34,601 bases of DNA from the NCBI GenBank assembly GCA_030018935.1, contig JASEGZ010000020.1, forward strand, positions 1-34,601. The letters run 5' to 3'. Numbering within the stretch: position 1 is the first letter of the stretch; every line of letters starts with the position of its first letter. The notes under the pieces are model-generated. The model was not told the origin of the DNA and searched no databases. It saw only the letters and a list, made by a program, of their open reading frames with translations. A program made the position numbers and the translations under genes. This stretch comes from Syntrophales bacterium. GTDB taxonomy: Bacteria > Desulfobacterota > Syntrophia > Syntrophales > CG2-30-49-12. This document shows positions 15,894-23,350 of this stretch, piece by piece.

Positions 15894-17225
15894 TTATTTA
15901 AGATGTACATTATAACACTTCGGGGACCATGAAAGGCCGGAACAGTCGTCAAGCCCCTCGTATAATACCCTCATATTTGACCCGTCGGCATTCATGACAC
16001 ATATCCTGGACTTGCCATTTTTCCTTGAATGGAAGGCTATGTATCTGCCGTCCGGTGACCAGGAAGGAGACTCATTGTTTGCAGCATCGGAGGTAAGCTG
16101 AAGAAGATTACTACCATCCCCTTCAATGGAAAATATCTGGAAGCGGCTGTCTGTCATACCTTCATAGGCAATTCTATCTCCCCTAAGAGACCAGGAAGGG
16201 GAGGTGTTATATTTCCCTTCGTAAGTGAGCCTTTTTACATTACCGCCGTCGGCATCCATCAGGTAAATCTGGGGAGAACCGGAACGATTTGATACAAAGG
16301 CAATTTTCCGGCCATCAGGCGCCCAGGTGGGGGAGACATCTATGGCAAAATTATTGGTCAGACGTCTGAGTTGACCGTCCTTGAGATCCATAACATATAT
16401 CTCTTCATTGCCGTCCTTGCTTAAGGTCAGCAGAATCTTTTTGCCATCAGGTGACCAGGAGCCGGAAAGATTGAGTCCCCTGAAGTTCACCATTTTTCTT
16501 GTCGTTCTGTCTTCAAGAGACATAAGGTACAGATCCGGGTTACCATTTTTGTAAGATGTAAAGGAAATATACCTGCCATCCGGTGACCAGCGGGGCGAGA
16601 GAGTAAGGGACTGGTAGTTGGTTATCCCGGTAAGATCAGATCCGTCAAAGCCGATAGTATAGATATCTGAGGCTTTACCCTTCTTCAGGACAAAGGCGAT
16701 CTTTGTATCAAATACTCCTTCGTTTCCCGTAAGCGCCAGGAGAATTTCACCGGCGAACTTGAAGACCATATCTCGCCTGCTATCCATTTTCCCGGTGTAT
16801 CTCTTTCCCGTGATAAGTTCCCCTTTGATCACGTCGTAGAGACGAAATTCCGTGATAAGGTCTCTCCCATCGAAAAGGAAACCTCCCTTTACCAGATATT
16901 CTGCGCCGATGATCCTCCAGTCGGCAAACCGGATGCTCTCAGCCGCAAGCCCCCCCTGATTTTGATTTTCAAGAAAGGCCTTTTTGATGATGACATTGAA
17001 TAAACCTGTTGCCTCCAGACACTTTGTTAGGGCATCGGAAAACCAGATCGAGAGGTTTTCCTTGTCCTGGCTCCTGTTTAATCTCTCGAAATTAGTGATG
17101 GCGATGGGAAATTTTTGAAAGGCGGGAGAGTCTATATCTATATACACCTTACCATTGGCACTATGACCTCCATACAGGACAAGTGAGATAACAACAATAC
17201 ATACAAAAAACTTATGACGACACAT
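15894..17225 (-). CDS. tolB: Tol-Pal system beta-propeller protein TolB
   Basis: 443 residues: signal peptide (about 1-24), N-terminal alpha/beta domain (about 27-170, containing a DALTKCLEATGLF segment) and a six-bladed beta-propeller (about 175-435) marked by repeated WSPDGR-type motifs. These are SPRWSPDGRYISF, SGSWSPDGKKILL, SPTWAPDGRKIAF, SPSWSLRGDRIAY and SPSWSPDGRYIAF. It is a periplasmic partner of Pal and TolA. An AGAGG stretch lies close before the ATG. The 28-bp gap to tolA contains two heptamer repeat units. Confidence 0.95.
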   Translation of the reverse strand: MCRHKFFVCIVVISLVLYGGHSANGKVYIDIDSPAFQKFPIAITNFERLNRSQDKENLSIWFSDALTKCLEATGLFNVIIKKAFLENQNQGGLAAESIRFADWRIIGAEYLVKGGFLFDGRDLITEFRLYDVIKGELITGKRYTGKMDSRRDMVFKFAGEILLALTGNEGVFDTKIAFVLKKGKASDIYTIGFDGSDLTGITNYQSLTLSPRWSPDGRYISFTSYKNGNPDLYLMSLEDRTTRKMVNFRGLNLSGSWSPDGKKILLTLSKDGNEEIYVMDLKDGQLRRLTNNFAIDVSPTWAPDGRKIAFVSNRSGSPQIYLMDADGGNVKRLTYEGKYNTSPSWSLRGDRIAYEGMTDSRFQIFSIEGDGSNLLQLTSDAANNESPSWSPDGRYIAFHSRKNGKSRICVMNADGSNMRVLYEGLDDCSGLSWSPKCYNVHLK

Positions 17226-17235
17226 TTGCCTCTAA

Positions 17236-17249
17236 TAGCTGATAGTTGA
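17236..17249. repeat. Short heptamer repeat (two TAG[CT]TGA units)
   Basis: Units TAGCTGA (17236-17242) and TAGTTGA (17243-17249) lie in the tolA-tolB gap. They belong to the same CTGA-type family as the tracts at 919-953 and 6376-6500, but this copy is minimal. Confidence 0.45.
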
Positions 17250-17253
17250 TATT

Positions 17254-18012
17254 TTACCGCATCTCGGATGAATGAAACCGTATCCCCACCTCGATACTGT
17301 TGTCCCTGAGCTGCTCAGGTAATGGAGGGAAGGGAGACGCCTTTTCGATGGCCTTCATTGTGGACTCATCAAAGTAGCGATTACCCGAGCGCTTTTCAAA
17401 ATTAACGTCGGTTACTGTTCCATTCCTTAAGATTCGCAGATGGATAACTGCCCCTATGTTCTTCCCCGACAGGATATCCGGAGGGAGCACCCATTGACCC
17501 TTGATCCTTTCCCAGATTATGGCGTAATAAGCCTTCATTTTCATGCTCAGTTCAGCATCGCCCTGCTGGGTTAATGAAGCCACTGTACCTTCAGCTACCA
17601 CCGGTGGTGTCGCCCTGTCCTGCGGGTTTGACAGGGACAATACCCTCTGCCTGATATCTTCTATGGCTCTTTCGCTACTACCGGTCTGCTTTTTCTGGAT
17701 TTCGATACTTCTTGTCAGTCCCGTGGCGGTGGTATCAATGCGCTTTTTTAGAATGATTGGACGATCTCTCAGGTCTGTTTCCATGAGTTCTCTTGAGATA
17801 GCCGAGGTAGACTTCTCTTTTAATAGATCTTCAGAAAGACTTACCAGTTGAACCGAATAGATGGGGCCAAAGGTCCACCTCGGTGAAGGCAGCGTTGGTG
17901 AAAAGAGGATAGCAGAAAGCGCCAGGGCATGGAGTAAAAGGGAAAGGAAAATCATGTTGTTCAGACTGATCCTGTTGTTGTCTCTTCCCTTGCCTATCCT
18001 TGGAGACGTCAT
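17254..18012 (-). CDS. tolA: TolA-like energy-transducing protein (TonB C-terminal domain)
   Basis: 252 residues. One N-terminal transmembrane helix (about 20-38) is followed by a periplasmic linker and a TonB/TolA C-terminal domain (about 160-250), which includes VIHLRILRNGTVTDVNFEKR and SPFPPLPEQL. It spans the periplasm to connect the TolQR motor with TolB/Pal. It is much shorter than E. coli TolA (421 residues) and lacks a long alanine-rich helical domain. The family name is therefore based on position and on the C-terminal domain. The start overlaps the tolR stop by 4 bp (18009-18012). Confidence 0.88.
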   Translation of the reverse strand: MTSPRIGKGRDNNRISLNNMIFLSLLLHALALSAILFSPTLPSPRWTFGPIYSVQLVSLSEDLLKEKSTSAISRELMETDLRDRPIILKKRIDTTATGLTRSIEIQKKQTGSSERAIEDIRQRVLSLSNPQDRATPPVVAEGTVASLTQQGDAELSMKMKAYYAIIWERIKGQWVLPPDILSGKNIGAVIHLRILRNGTVTDVNFEKRSGNRYFDESTMKAIEKASPFPPLPEQLRDNSIEVGIRFHSSEMR

Positions 18013-18434
18013 CTTGCTTCCTCTGGCGGTTCGGTGATCATTCCTAATTTATCAACACCGGCCTTCCTTACCCGGGACATCACCTCAACAACAAATCCAT
18101 AAGGGACATCCCTGTCAGCCCGTAAGAAAACCTCTCTCTCGATCCTGTGGGCGAAGATACTTTCCAGCTTGGCATTGAGATCGGTCAAGGGAACTTTACT
18201 TTTATTGATGAAGATATCTCTCGTATTGTTGATGGTGAGGATAATTTTTTCCTCACTCACATCAACGCTCTTTGACTTTACACGGGGAAGATTTACGTCT
18301 ATTCCCATCTGGAGCATCGGGGCGGTGACCATAAAGATGATCAGCAGGACGAGGACCACATCAACGAGGGGAATCACATTGATATCAGCCAACGGTTTGG
18401 TTTCAAAATAGCTACGCTTTCTTCCGTATCTCAT
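18009..18434 (-). CDS. tolR: TolR/ExbD family biopolymer transport protein
   Basis: 141 residues, the usual length. A single transmembrane helix (about 18-40) carries the essential Asp25 in NVIPLVDVVLVLL, the proton-path residue of the TolQR/ExbBD/MotAB family. The periplasmic domain follows, with KVPLTDLNAKL and DRDVPYGFVVEVM segments typical of the ExbD fold. It lies 4 bp after tolQ and overlaps tolA by 4 bp, so TolQ, TolR and TolA are tightly coupled. Confidence 0.95.
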   Translation of the reverse strand: MRYGRKRSYFETKPLADINVIPLVDVVLVLLIIFMVTAPMLQMGIDVNLPRVKSKSVDVSEEKIILTINNTRDIFINKSKVPLTDLNAKLESIFAHRIEREVFLRADRDVPYGFVVEVMSRVRKAGVDKLGMITEPPEEAR

Positions 18435-18438
18435 GGGG

Positions 18439-19188
18439 CTACCCGAGATAATGCCGTTTAATAATGTTCAACAACTCAGAGACAAAGTTGTCCATTTCCA
18501 TAGTTATCGCCCTGATCCGGTTCAGATAGTAATTATAAAAGATGACTGCTGGTATAGCCGCAGCCAGACCGGCGGCTGTGGCGATAAGGGCCTCCGAGAT
18601 ACCGGGTGCCACGATGGCCAAGGTCGCTGAACCCTTTACCCCTATGCCTCTAAAGGTGTGCATAATCCCCCAGACCGTCCCGAAGAGGCCGATAAAAGGG
18701 CTGGCACTACCCGTCGTTGCCAGGAAGCCGAGGGTACTTTCAAGTTTGGTGCATTCAGTTCCACAGGCCCTGTTCATGGCCCGTTCAATATTATCAATAC
18801 CATTCAGCGGCAGGGCAGCAAGACCGGGGTCATCAGCCTCTCTTGCCGATGCTGAACCTTTGATTGCCCTTGTTAACTTGGCCAGTTCCGTATATCCTGC
18901 CCGGAATACTTCGGCAACTGTTGAGTACCTGAATTTTTTTGCTTCGGGAAATATTTCTGACAGCTTGTCCTTCTTCATATAGAGATCCAAAAAGATGCTA
19001 TTTTCTCTTCTTACTTTTTTGATGGTTCTGTATTTCAGCAGGATAATGGCCCACGAGACGACGGAGAAGAAAAGGAGCAACAGGAGGACGAACTGTACCA
19101 TGCCTCCGGCATCGAGGATCATGCTAAGCAGGCTGCCATGAAAATGGCCCGTAGGATCTACAGCGCCAATAGAGGAAATATCTTTCAC
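18439..19188 (-). CDS. tolQ: TolQ proton-channel subunit (MotA/TolQ/ExbB family)
   Basis: 249 residues with three transmembrane segments: about 28-52 (MVQFVLLLLLFFSVVSWAI), about 153-178 (LATTGSASPFIGLFGTVWG) and about 195-220 (ALIATAAGLAAAIPAVIF), the latter two forming the conserved ion-channel core. With TolR it uses the proton gradient to drive TolA. The start is GTG at 19186-19188, supported by GGGAG (19196-19200) 7 bases upstream. It is the first gene of the tol-pal series but follows epmA by only 12 bp, so an upstream promoter may drive both. Confidence 0.95.
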   Translation of the reverse strand: MKDISSIGAVDPTGHFHGSLLSMILDAGGMVQFVLLLLLFFSVVSWAIILLKYRTIKKVRRENSIFLDLYMKKDKLSEIFPEAKKFRYSTVAEVFRAGYTELAKLTRAIKGSASAREADDPGLAALPLNGIDNIERAMNRACGTECTKLESTLGFLATTGSASPFIGLFGTVWGIMHTFRGIGVKGSATLAIVAPGISEALIATAAGLAAAIPAVIFYNYYLNRIRAITMEMDNFVSELLNIIKRHYLG

Positions 19189-19195
19189 TTTTACT

Positions 19196-19200
19196 CTCCC
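19196..19200 (-). promoter_or_regulatory. Ribosome-binding site fixing the GTG start of tolQ
   Basis: The minus strand reads GGGAG 7 bases ahead of GTG at 19186-19188. The next in-frame ATG would remove 18-19 residues that precede the first membrane helix. Confidence 0.65.
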
Positions 19201-20124
19201 TTAGATGTATTCCGGGGTAAACGTTACCACGTCGTCAATTGCCGGTAAGTCTGTAAAAATCATGGCCAACCTGTCCACGCCGAGGGCCATACCGGCTGCC
19301 TCTGGCATGGTCGGAAGTACCTCTAAGAATCTCTCCGGTTGCGGGTAAACCTTCTTACCCTGTAACCGGCGAAATTGCCGGGCCCTTTTGAACCGTAAAC
19401 GTTGTTCATCCACGTCGGCAAGTTCGGAAGATCCGTTGGCTATCTCCATTCCTCCCATGTACAATTCGAACCGCTCCTCCACAGAGGGGTCCTCCTTCTT
19501 TGTCCTTGTTAAGGTAGAGGAATAAACAGGATAATCATAGAGAAATGTCGGTTGCCTTTCTCCCATATGGGGTGCGATATAACAGGCCATGATCTCATCA
19601 AACTTCTCCCTTTCTAAGGACTCTGCCAGCGATAGAGGCGAATAACACTCAAAGGCCTCTCTGACCGAGAGCATCTCCCGGGGCTTCTGTAAAGCGATCT
19701 CTTTACCCTGGTAATGGATAACCTCTCCGCAACCGAGGTCGGAGGCAACGGAGGTGACCAGTTCCTCACACTCTTCCATGAGAATCCGGTAGTCTATACC
19801 CTGATGATACCATTCCAACATGGTGAATTCCGGCAGATGGCAGGAGCCTCGCTCCCCCTCACGAAAGCATTTGCAGATCTGGAATATCCTCGGATAACCT
19901 GCGGCAAGTAACCGTTTCATACACAACTCAGGAGATGTATGCAAAAACCAGTTGCTGGAAGCTACAGCATCAATGTGAGATTCTGGTGCTGGTGCCGTAA
20001 TTCTGTAAGGAGTTTCAACCTCAAGGTAACACCGATCAGAGAAAAACCTGCGGATCGCCCGGATCATTCTATCACGTCTCCATAAGGCATCCCGCCGCCT
20101 TGCCAATACCCGGCCATCTTCCAT
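19201..20124 (-). CDS. epmA: EF-P--(R)-beta-lysine ligase EpmA (PoxA/GenX)
   Basis: 307 residues from the ATG at 20124. A longer frame to 20199 would overlap the end of efp by 68 bp and adds residues not expected for the family. It is a class II lysyl-tRNA-synthetase-like catalytic core without the anticodon-binding domain. Motif 2 is seen in FREGERGSCHLPEFTMLEWY, and motif 3 in GMALGVDRLAMIF near the C-terminus. EpmA activates (R)-beta-lysine (or lysine) with ATP and attaches it to a conserved lysine of EF-P. It is encoded 7 bp downstream of efp with AAGGA within the efp stop region. EF-P and a candidate aminomutase are adjacent, which makes the assignment firm. Confidence 0.94.
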   Translation of the reverse strand: MEDGRVLARRRDALWRRDRMIRAIRRFFSDRCYLEVETPYRITAPAPESHIDAVASSNWFLHTSPELCMKRLLAAGYPRIFQICKCFREGERGSCHLPEFTMLEWYHQGIDYRILMEECEELVTSVASDLGCGEVIHYQGKEIALQKPREMLSVREAFECYSPLSLAESLEREKFDEIMACYIAPHMGERQPTFLYDYPVYSSTLTRTKKEDPSVEERFELYMGGMEIANGSSELADVDEQRLRFKRARQFRRLQGKKVYPQPERFLEVLPTMPEAAGMALGVDRLAMIFTDLPAIDDVVTFTPEYI

Positions 20125-20131
20125 CGCTGGT

Positions 20132-20695
20132 TTAATCCTTGACCCTGGTGATATATTCTCCGCTACGGGTATCAACCCTGATTTTTTCTCCTTCTTCAAT
20201 GAATGGGGGAACCTGGAGCTGGTAACCCGTCTGCAGGGTCACAGGTTTGGTGTTTCCTGTTACAGAATCACCTTTTGCCCATGGTTCAGCCTTCACGACG
20301 GTCAGATCAACGAAATTGGGAAGACTGACCTCGAGAGGTTTATCCTCAAAAAAGAGGATCTCTACCACTGTGTTATCAATCAGGTAATTTTTTGCCTCCC
20401 CGATCTGATCCGCCGAAAGAAAAACCTGTTCGTAGTTCTCACTGTCCATGAAGTAGTATTTTCCCTCTTCCGAGTAAAGGTATTGCATTTTCTTTTCCCT
20501 CAGATCGGCAGGCCCAAAGGTATCCGCCGCACGGAATGTCCTTTCAAACTGGCTGCCCGTGACCATGTTCCGCAGTTTGCAGCGATACAGGGCCTGGCCT
20601 TTACCGGGCTTTACAAAATTGAATTCAGTAATGATATATGGCTCATGGTCAAGTTTGATCTTCAGGCCTTTCCTCAAATCACTGGCATTATACAT
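20132..20695 (-). CDS. efp: Translation elongation factor P
   Basis: 187 residues, the standard three-domain EF-P length. The modification site is present as VKPGKGQA (28-35) with Lys32, equivalent to Lys34 of E. coli EF-P, so it is a likely substrate of the adjacent EpmA. The C-terminal OB domain includes the conserved TGYQLQVPPFIEEGEKIRVDT-type region. EF-P relieves ribosome stalling at polyproline stretches. The ATG is preceded by GAGGAG at a rather long spacing of about 12 bases. Confidence 0.97.
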   Translation of the reverse strand: MYNASDLRKGLKIKLDHEPYIITEFNFVKPGKGQALYRCKLRNMVTGSQFERTFRAADTFGPADLREKKMQYLYSEEGKYYFMDSENYEQVFLSADQIGEAKNYLIDNTVVEILFFEDKPLEVSLPNFVDLTVVKAEPWAKGDSVTGNTKPVTLQTGYQLQVPPFIEEGEKIRVDTRSGEYITRVKD

Positions 20696-20733
20696 CGTAA
20701 CTGTATTCTCCTCTGTTATGGCTGAAACATTCC

Positions 20734-20763
20734 AGTAGGGGCACGTTGCAACGTGCCCCTACT
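20734..20763. repeat. Perfect 30-bp palindrome
   Basis: Arms AGTAGGGGCACGTTG (20734-20748) and CAACGTGCCCCTACT (20749-20763) are exact reverse complements with no spacer. It lies in the 170-bp gap between the aminomutase gene and efp. Palindromes of the GTAGGGGC...GCCCCTAC type are common dispersed intergenic repeats in several phyla. No T-run follows on either side, so it is a poor terminator, but it could form a strong hairpin in the RNA. Confidence 0.9.
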
Positions 20764-20866
20764 GATCCCGAGCGGTTATTATGTGTTTTATTAGTCCATT
20801 TGTGCCGTCCTGTCAAAAGAATGTTTATGCTGAATTTGAAGATTCCTTTCAGCGATACGGTCATTC

Positions 20867-21922
20867 TCAGACGCGTAGAAAAAACGGCGGGAGAGGAATT
20901 TTTCCTCTACCGCCAGGAAGATCAAGCACATATCGAGGCACGCAGAGTCCCGACATATTCTTCCATGTTTTTTCCATGATCTCCACCCCTAATCGGAGAT
21001 CAACACGAAAGTGGTCCGTCCCCTTCACCAGATCACACTGGAACAGGTAATACGGTTTTACCGAGATCCGCTGGAGGCCATGGAGGAGGTCACGCATCGT
21101 CTCATAGGAGTCGTTAACCCCTCGGAGTAGAACGGACTGGTTGGAGACGGGAATCCCTGCCTCGAGCAGCATCTCGCATGCCCTGGCCGTCTCCAGGGTA
21201 ATCTCTCTCGGGTGATTGAATTGGGTAATGAACCAGAGTGGACGATGTCTGCGTAGCATGGTACATAGCTCTTGCGTGATCCTCATCGGCAGGATCACCG
21301 GTGCACGGCTCCCGATACGGAGTACCTCCACATGGGGTATGGATCTTAGACACCCCAAAAACCAGTTGAGGGTTTCATCCCTCAAAGTAAGGGGATCACC
21401 TCCAGAAACGATAACTTCACGAATACGAGGAGATTGGGAAATATAGTTAATCATCCTCCGGAGGCTTTTCCTGATGTTTGTCGATGCTTTTCCTCCCCAC
21501 ATCCGTTTGCGATTGCAGTGGCGACAATATGTGAAGCAGCTATTCGTTACCATTGCCAGACACCGATCAGGGTAACGGTGCACCAGATTCGGAACGGGCA
21601 TATCCATCTCTTCCCCGAGGGGATCAGCCACGCCACCGAGAGAAAAATAAATCTCCCTGAGATCGGGAAAACACTGGAGACGGAGAGGATCGTTCTCATC
21701 CATTACGTCTATCAGAGAGAGGTAGTAGGGGGTTATGGAGAAATGATAACATTCAGCGACAGCACTCAATTCCCTCAGGGCAGATAGGGGTTTGTTAAGC
21801 ACACGGGCCAGTTGCGCCAGGGTGTGTATTCTGTTTTTACACTGCCACTTCCAGTCACGCCAGATGTCTGTCGAGACCTTTTCTACTCTTGCGGCGATGG
21901 TATTATCTCCTCCCAATTTCAT
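20867..21922 (-). CDS. Lysine 2,3-aminomutase family radical SAM protein (KamA/EpmB type)
   Basis: 351 residues. The radical SAM cysteines are Cys129, Cys133 and Cys136 in SCFTYCRHC, followed by RKRMWGG. A VSGGDPL motif supports SAM binding, and a late PGGRGK provides the PLP lysine, Lys341. Such enzymes convert (S)-alpha-lysine to beta-lysine. The cluster motif and the YYLFQCDLVKGTDHFRV segment look more like KamA than E. coli EpmB. However, the gene stands next to efp and epmA, so making (R)-beta-lysine for EF-P is the likely role. It ends 10 residues after the PLP lysine, as EpmB does, whereas classical KamA (about 415 residues) has a longer tail. A weak AGGA precedes the ATG. Confidence 0.88.
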   Translation of the reverse strand: MKLGGDNTIAARVEKVSTDIWRDWKWQCKNRIHTLAQLARVLNKPLSALRELSAVAECYHFSITPYYLSLIDVMDENDPLRLQCFPDLREIYFSLGGVADPLGEEMDMPVPNLVHRYPDRCLAMVTNSCFTYCRHCNRKRMWGGKASTNIRKSLRRMINYISQSPRIREVIVSGGDPLTLRDETLNWFLGCLRSIPHVEVLRIGSRAPVILPMRITQELCTMLRRHRPLWFITQFNHPREITLETARACEMLLEAGIPVSNQSVLLRGVNDSYETMRDLLHGLQRISVKPYYLFQCDLVKGTDHFRVDLRLGVEIMEKTWKNMSGLCVPRYVLDLPGGRGKIPLPPFFLRV

Positions 21923-22164
21923 AATCCTGCAATTTTTGTTAAAAGTGAGAACCTCAAAGGCTAATTTTCTATCATAATTTCTTACAGCATAAAAGAAAAT
22001 TCACAACAGTACCCTCAAGGTTGACAACAAAAAACCATGATTTCCCTTAAAATCAAGGGCTTAAAGAAAGAGTTTGCTTTGTAAAGAGATATTTTGTATT
22101 TAAGTCAAGAAAAAATCGAGCGTGGAGGATCTTTACTTTTGCCGTGAGAAGGGAGATTGGTCGC

Positions 22165-23313
22165 ATGGATACATTATCCAGAGAGGAACTCGAAATACTG
22201 ATAAACAAACGTAATGAGCGGTGCATCTCAATTTTTATGCCCACCTATCGGACAGGTGTGGAAATCCAACAAAATCAGATCAGACTCAGAAACCTGCTTC
22301 GGGAAGCAGAGGAAAAGTTACTTGTCAGTGGCCTTCGGACCACGGAGGTGAAATCATTACTGGAGCCTATCCAGGGGCTCTTGGGTAATATCCTTTTCTG
22401 GCGACGTCAGAGCGACGGTCTTGCCATCTTTCTATCCTCCGACATGTTTCGTTTTTACTGCCTTCCCCTGGATTTTGGGGAATTGGTCATTATCACCGAC
22501 CGTTTTCACATCAAACCGCTTCTGCCAGCTCTACGGGGAGACGAGCGTTTCTACATTCTAGCCCTCAGCCAGAATGAGGTCAGGCTCCTCGAAGGCACCA
22601 GACATAGCGTCAGAGAGATTGATCTTGAAACCATCCCTAAAAGTCTTGCCAAGGCCCTCCAGTACGATGTGCCGGGGAAAGAGGTTCGCTTTCATCCAGC
22701 AATATCAGGTAGTGGCGGACGTTCGGTGATGGTCTCCGGGCATGGTGCCAGTATGGAGGATGTGAAGGATAATATTCTGAAATACTTTCGCCAGATTGAT
22801 AGAGGTCTACGCGACCTCCTCAGGGACGAACAGGCACCTCTCGTGTTGGCAGGGGTAAATTATCTCTTTCCGATTTATAGAGAGGCAAATACCTACCCCC
22901 GGCTTATGGAGGAAGGCACTGGAGGAAATCCAAAGGGAATGGGAGCGGAACAATTGCATACGCAGGCCTGGAGTATCGTGGAGCCCTGCTTTCAAAAGGC
23001 CGAGGCCGAGGCCATTGCTCAGTACAGGCAATCTTTGGGGACCGGTCTAACCTCCAACGATATTATAGAGATCGTTCAGGCTGCCTGTCACGGGAGGATC
23101 GGTTTGCTGTTCGTCGCCATAGGCCACAGGCAGTGGGGGGTAGTTGACCCTAACACCTATGAAGTGCATCTGCACGAGAAGATGGAACCAGGCGATGAAG
23201 ATCTCTTCGACTTTGCTGCCATCAAGACCTTCTTGAACGGTGCCACTGTCTTTGCCCTTCCCCCAGAGAGAATACCTGATGGTGCATCAGTAGCGGCTGT
23301 ATTCCGTTATTGA
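22165..23313 (+). CDS. baeRF family protein (bacterial eRF1-like, type 3)
   Basis: 382 residues from the ATG at 22165, which has GGGAG about 9 bases upstream. A GTG at 22144 in frame would add seven residues. The protein resembles the bacterial relatives of archaeal/eukaryotic peptide release factor domains. It begins MDTLSREELEILINKRNERC, then has an ISIFMPTYRTG strand, a middle domain with ERFYILALSQNEVRLLEG and a C-terminal domain near IGLLFVAIGHRQWGVVDP. Family members have been proposed to act on stalled ribosomes or to be peptidyl-tRNA hydrolase-like, but activity is not established for this type. No GGQ-type motif is evident. It is transcribed alone on the plus strand, convergent with the radical SAM gene. 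Confidence 0.8.
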   Translation: MDTLSREELEILINKRNERCISIFMPTYRTGVEIQQNQIRLRNLLREAEEKLLVSGLRTTEVKSLLEPIQGLLGNILFWRRQSDGLAIFLSSDMFRFYCLPLDFGELVIITDRFHIKPLLPALRGDERFYILALSQNEVRLLEGTRHSVREIDLETIPKSLAKALQYDVPGKEVRFHPAISGSGGRSVMVSGHGASMEDVKDNILKYFRQIDRGLRDLLRDEQAPLVLAGVNYLFPIYREANTYPRLMEEGTGGNPKGMGAEQLHTQAWSIVEPCFQKAEAEAIAQYRQSLGTGLTSNDIIEIVQAACHGRIGLLFVAIGHRQWGVVDPNTYEVHLHEKMEPGDEDLFDFAAIKTFLNGATVFALPPERIPDGASVAAVFRY

Positions 23314-23350
23314 AAATTAGGCGAGGGCAGCAGATGTAAAGCCGAACGGT

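Noticed and set aside
20780-20869. Possible frameshift extending the aminomutase C-terminus
   Set aside because: A one-base shift near 20875 would add about 30 residues, but they do not resemble the KamA tail, and EpmB-type proteins end at this point. The stop is accepted as real.
22021-22053. Promoter TTGACA...TAAAAT before the baeRF gene
   Set aside because: The spacing between boxes is 21 bases, which is too long for a standard sigma-70 promoter.
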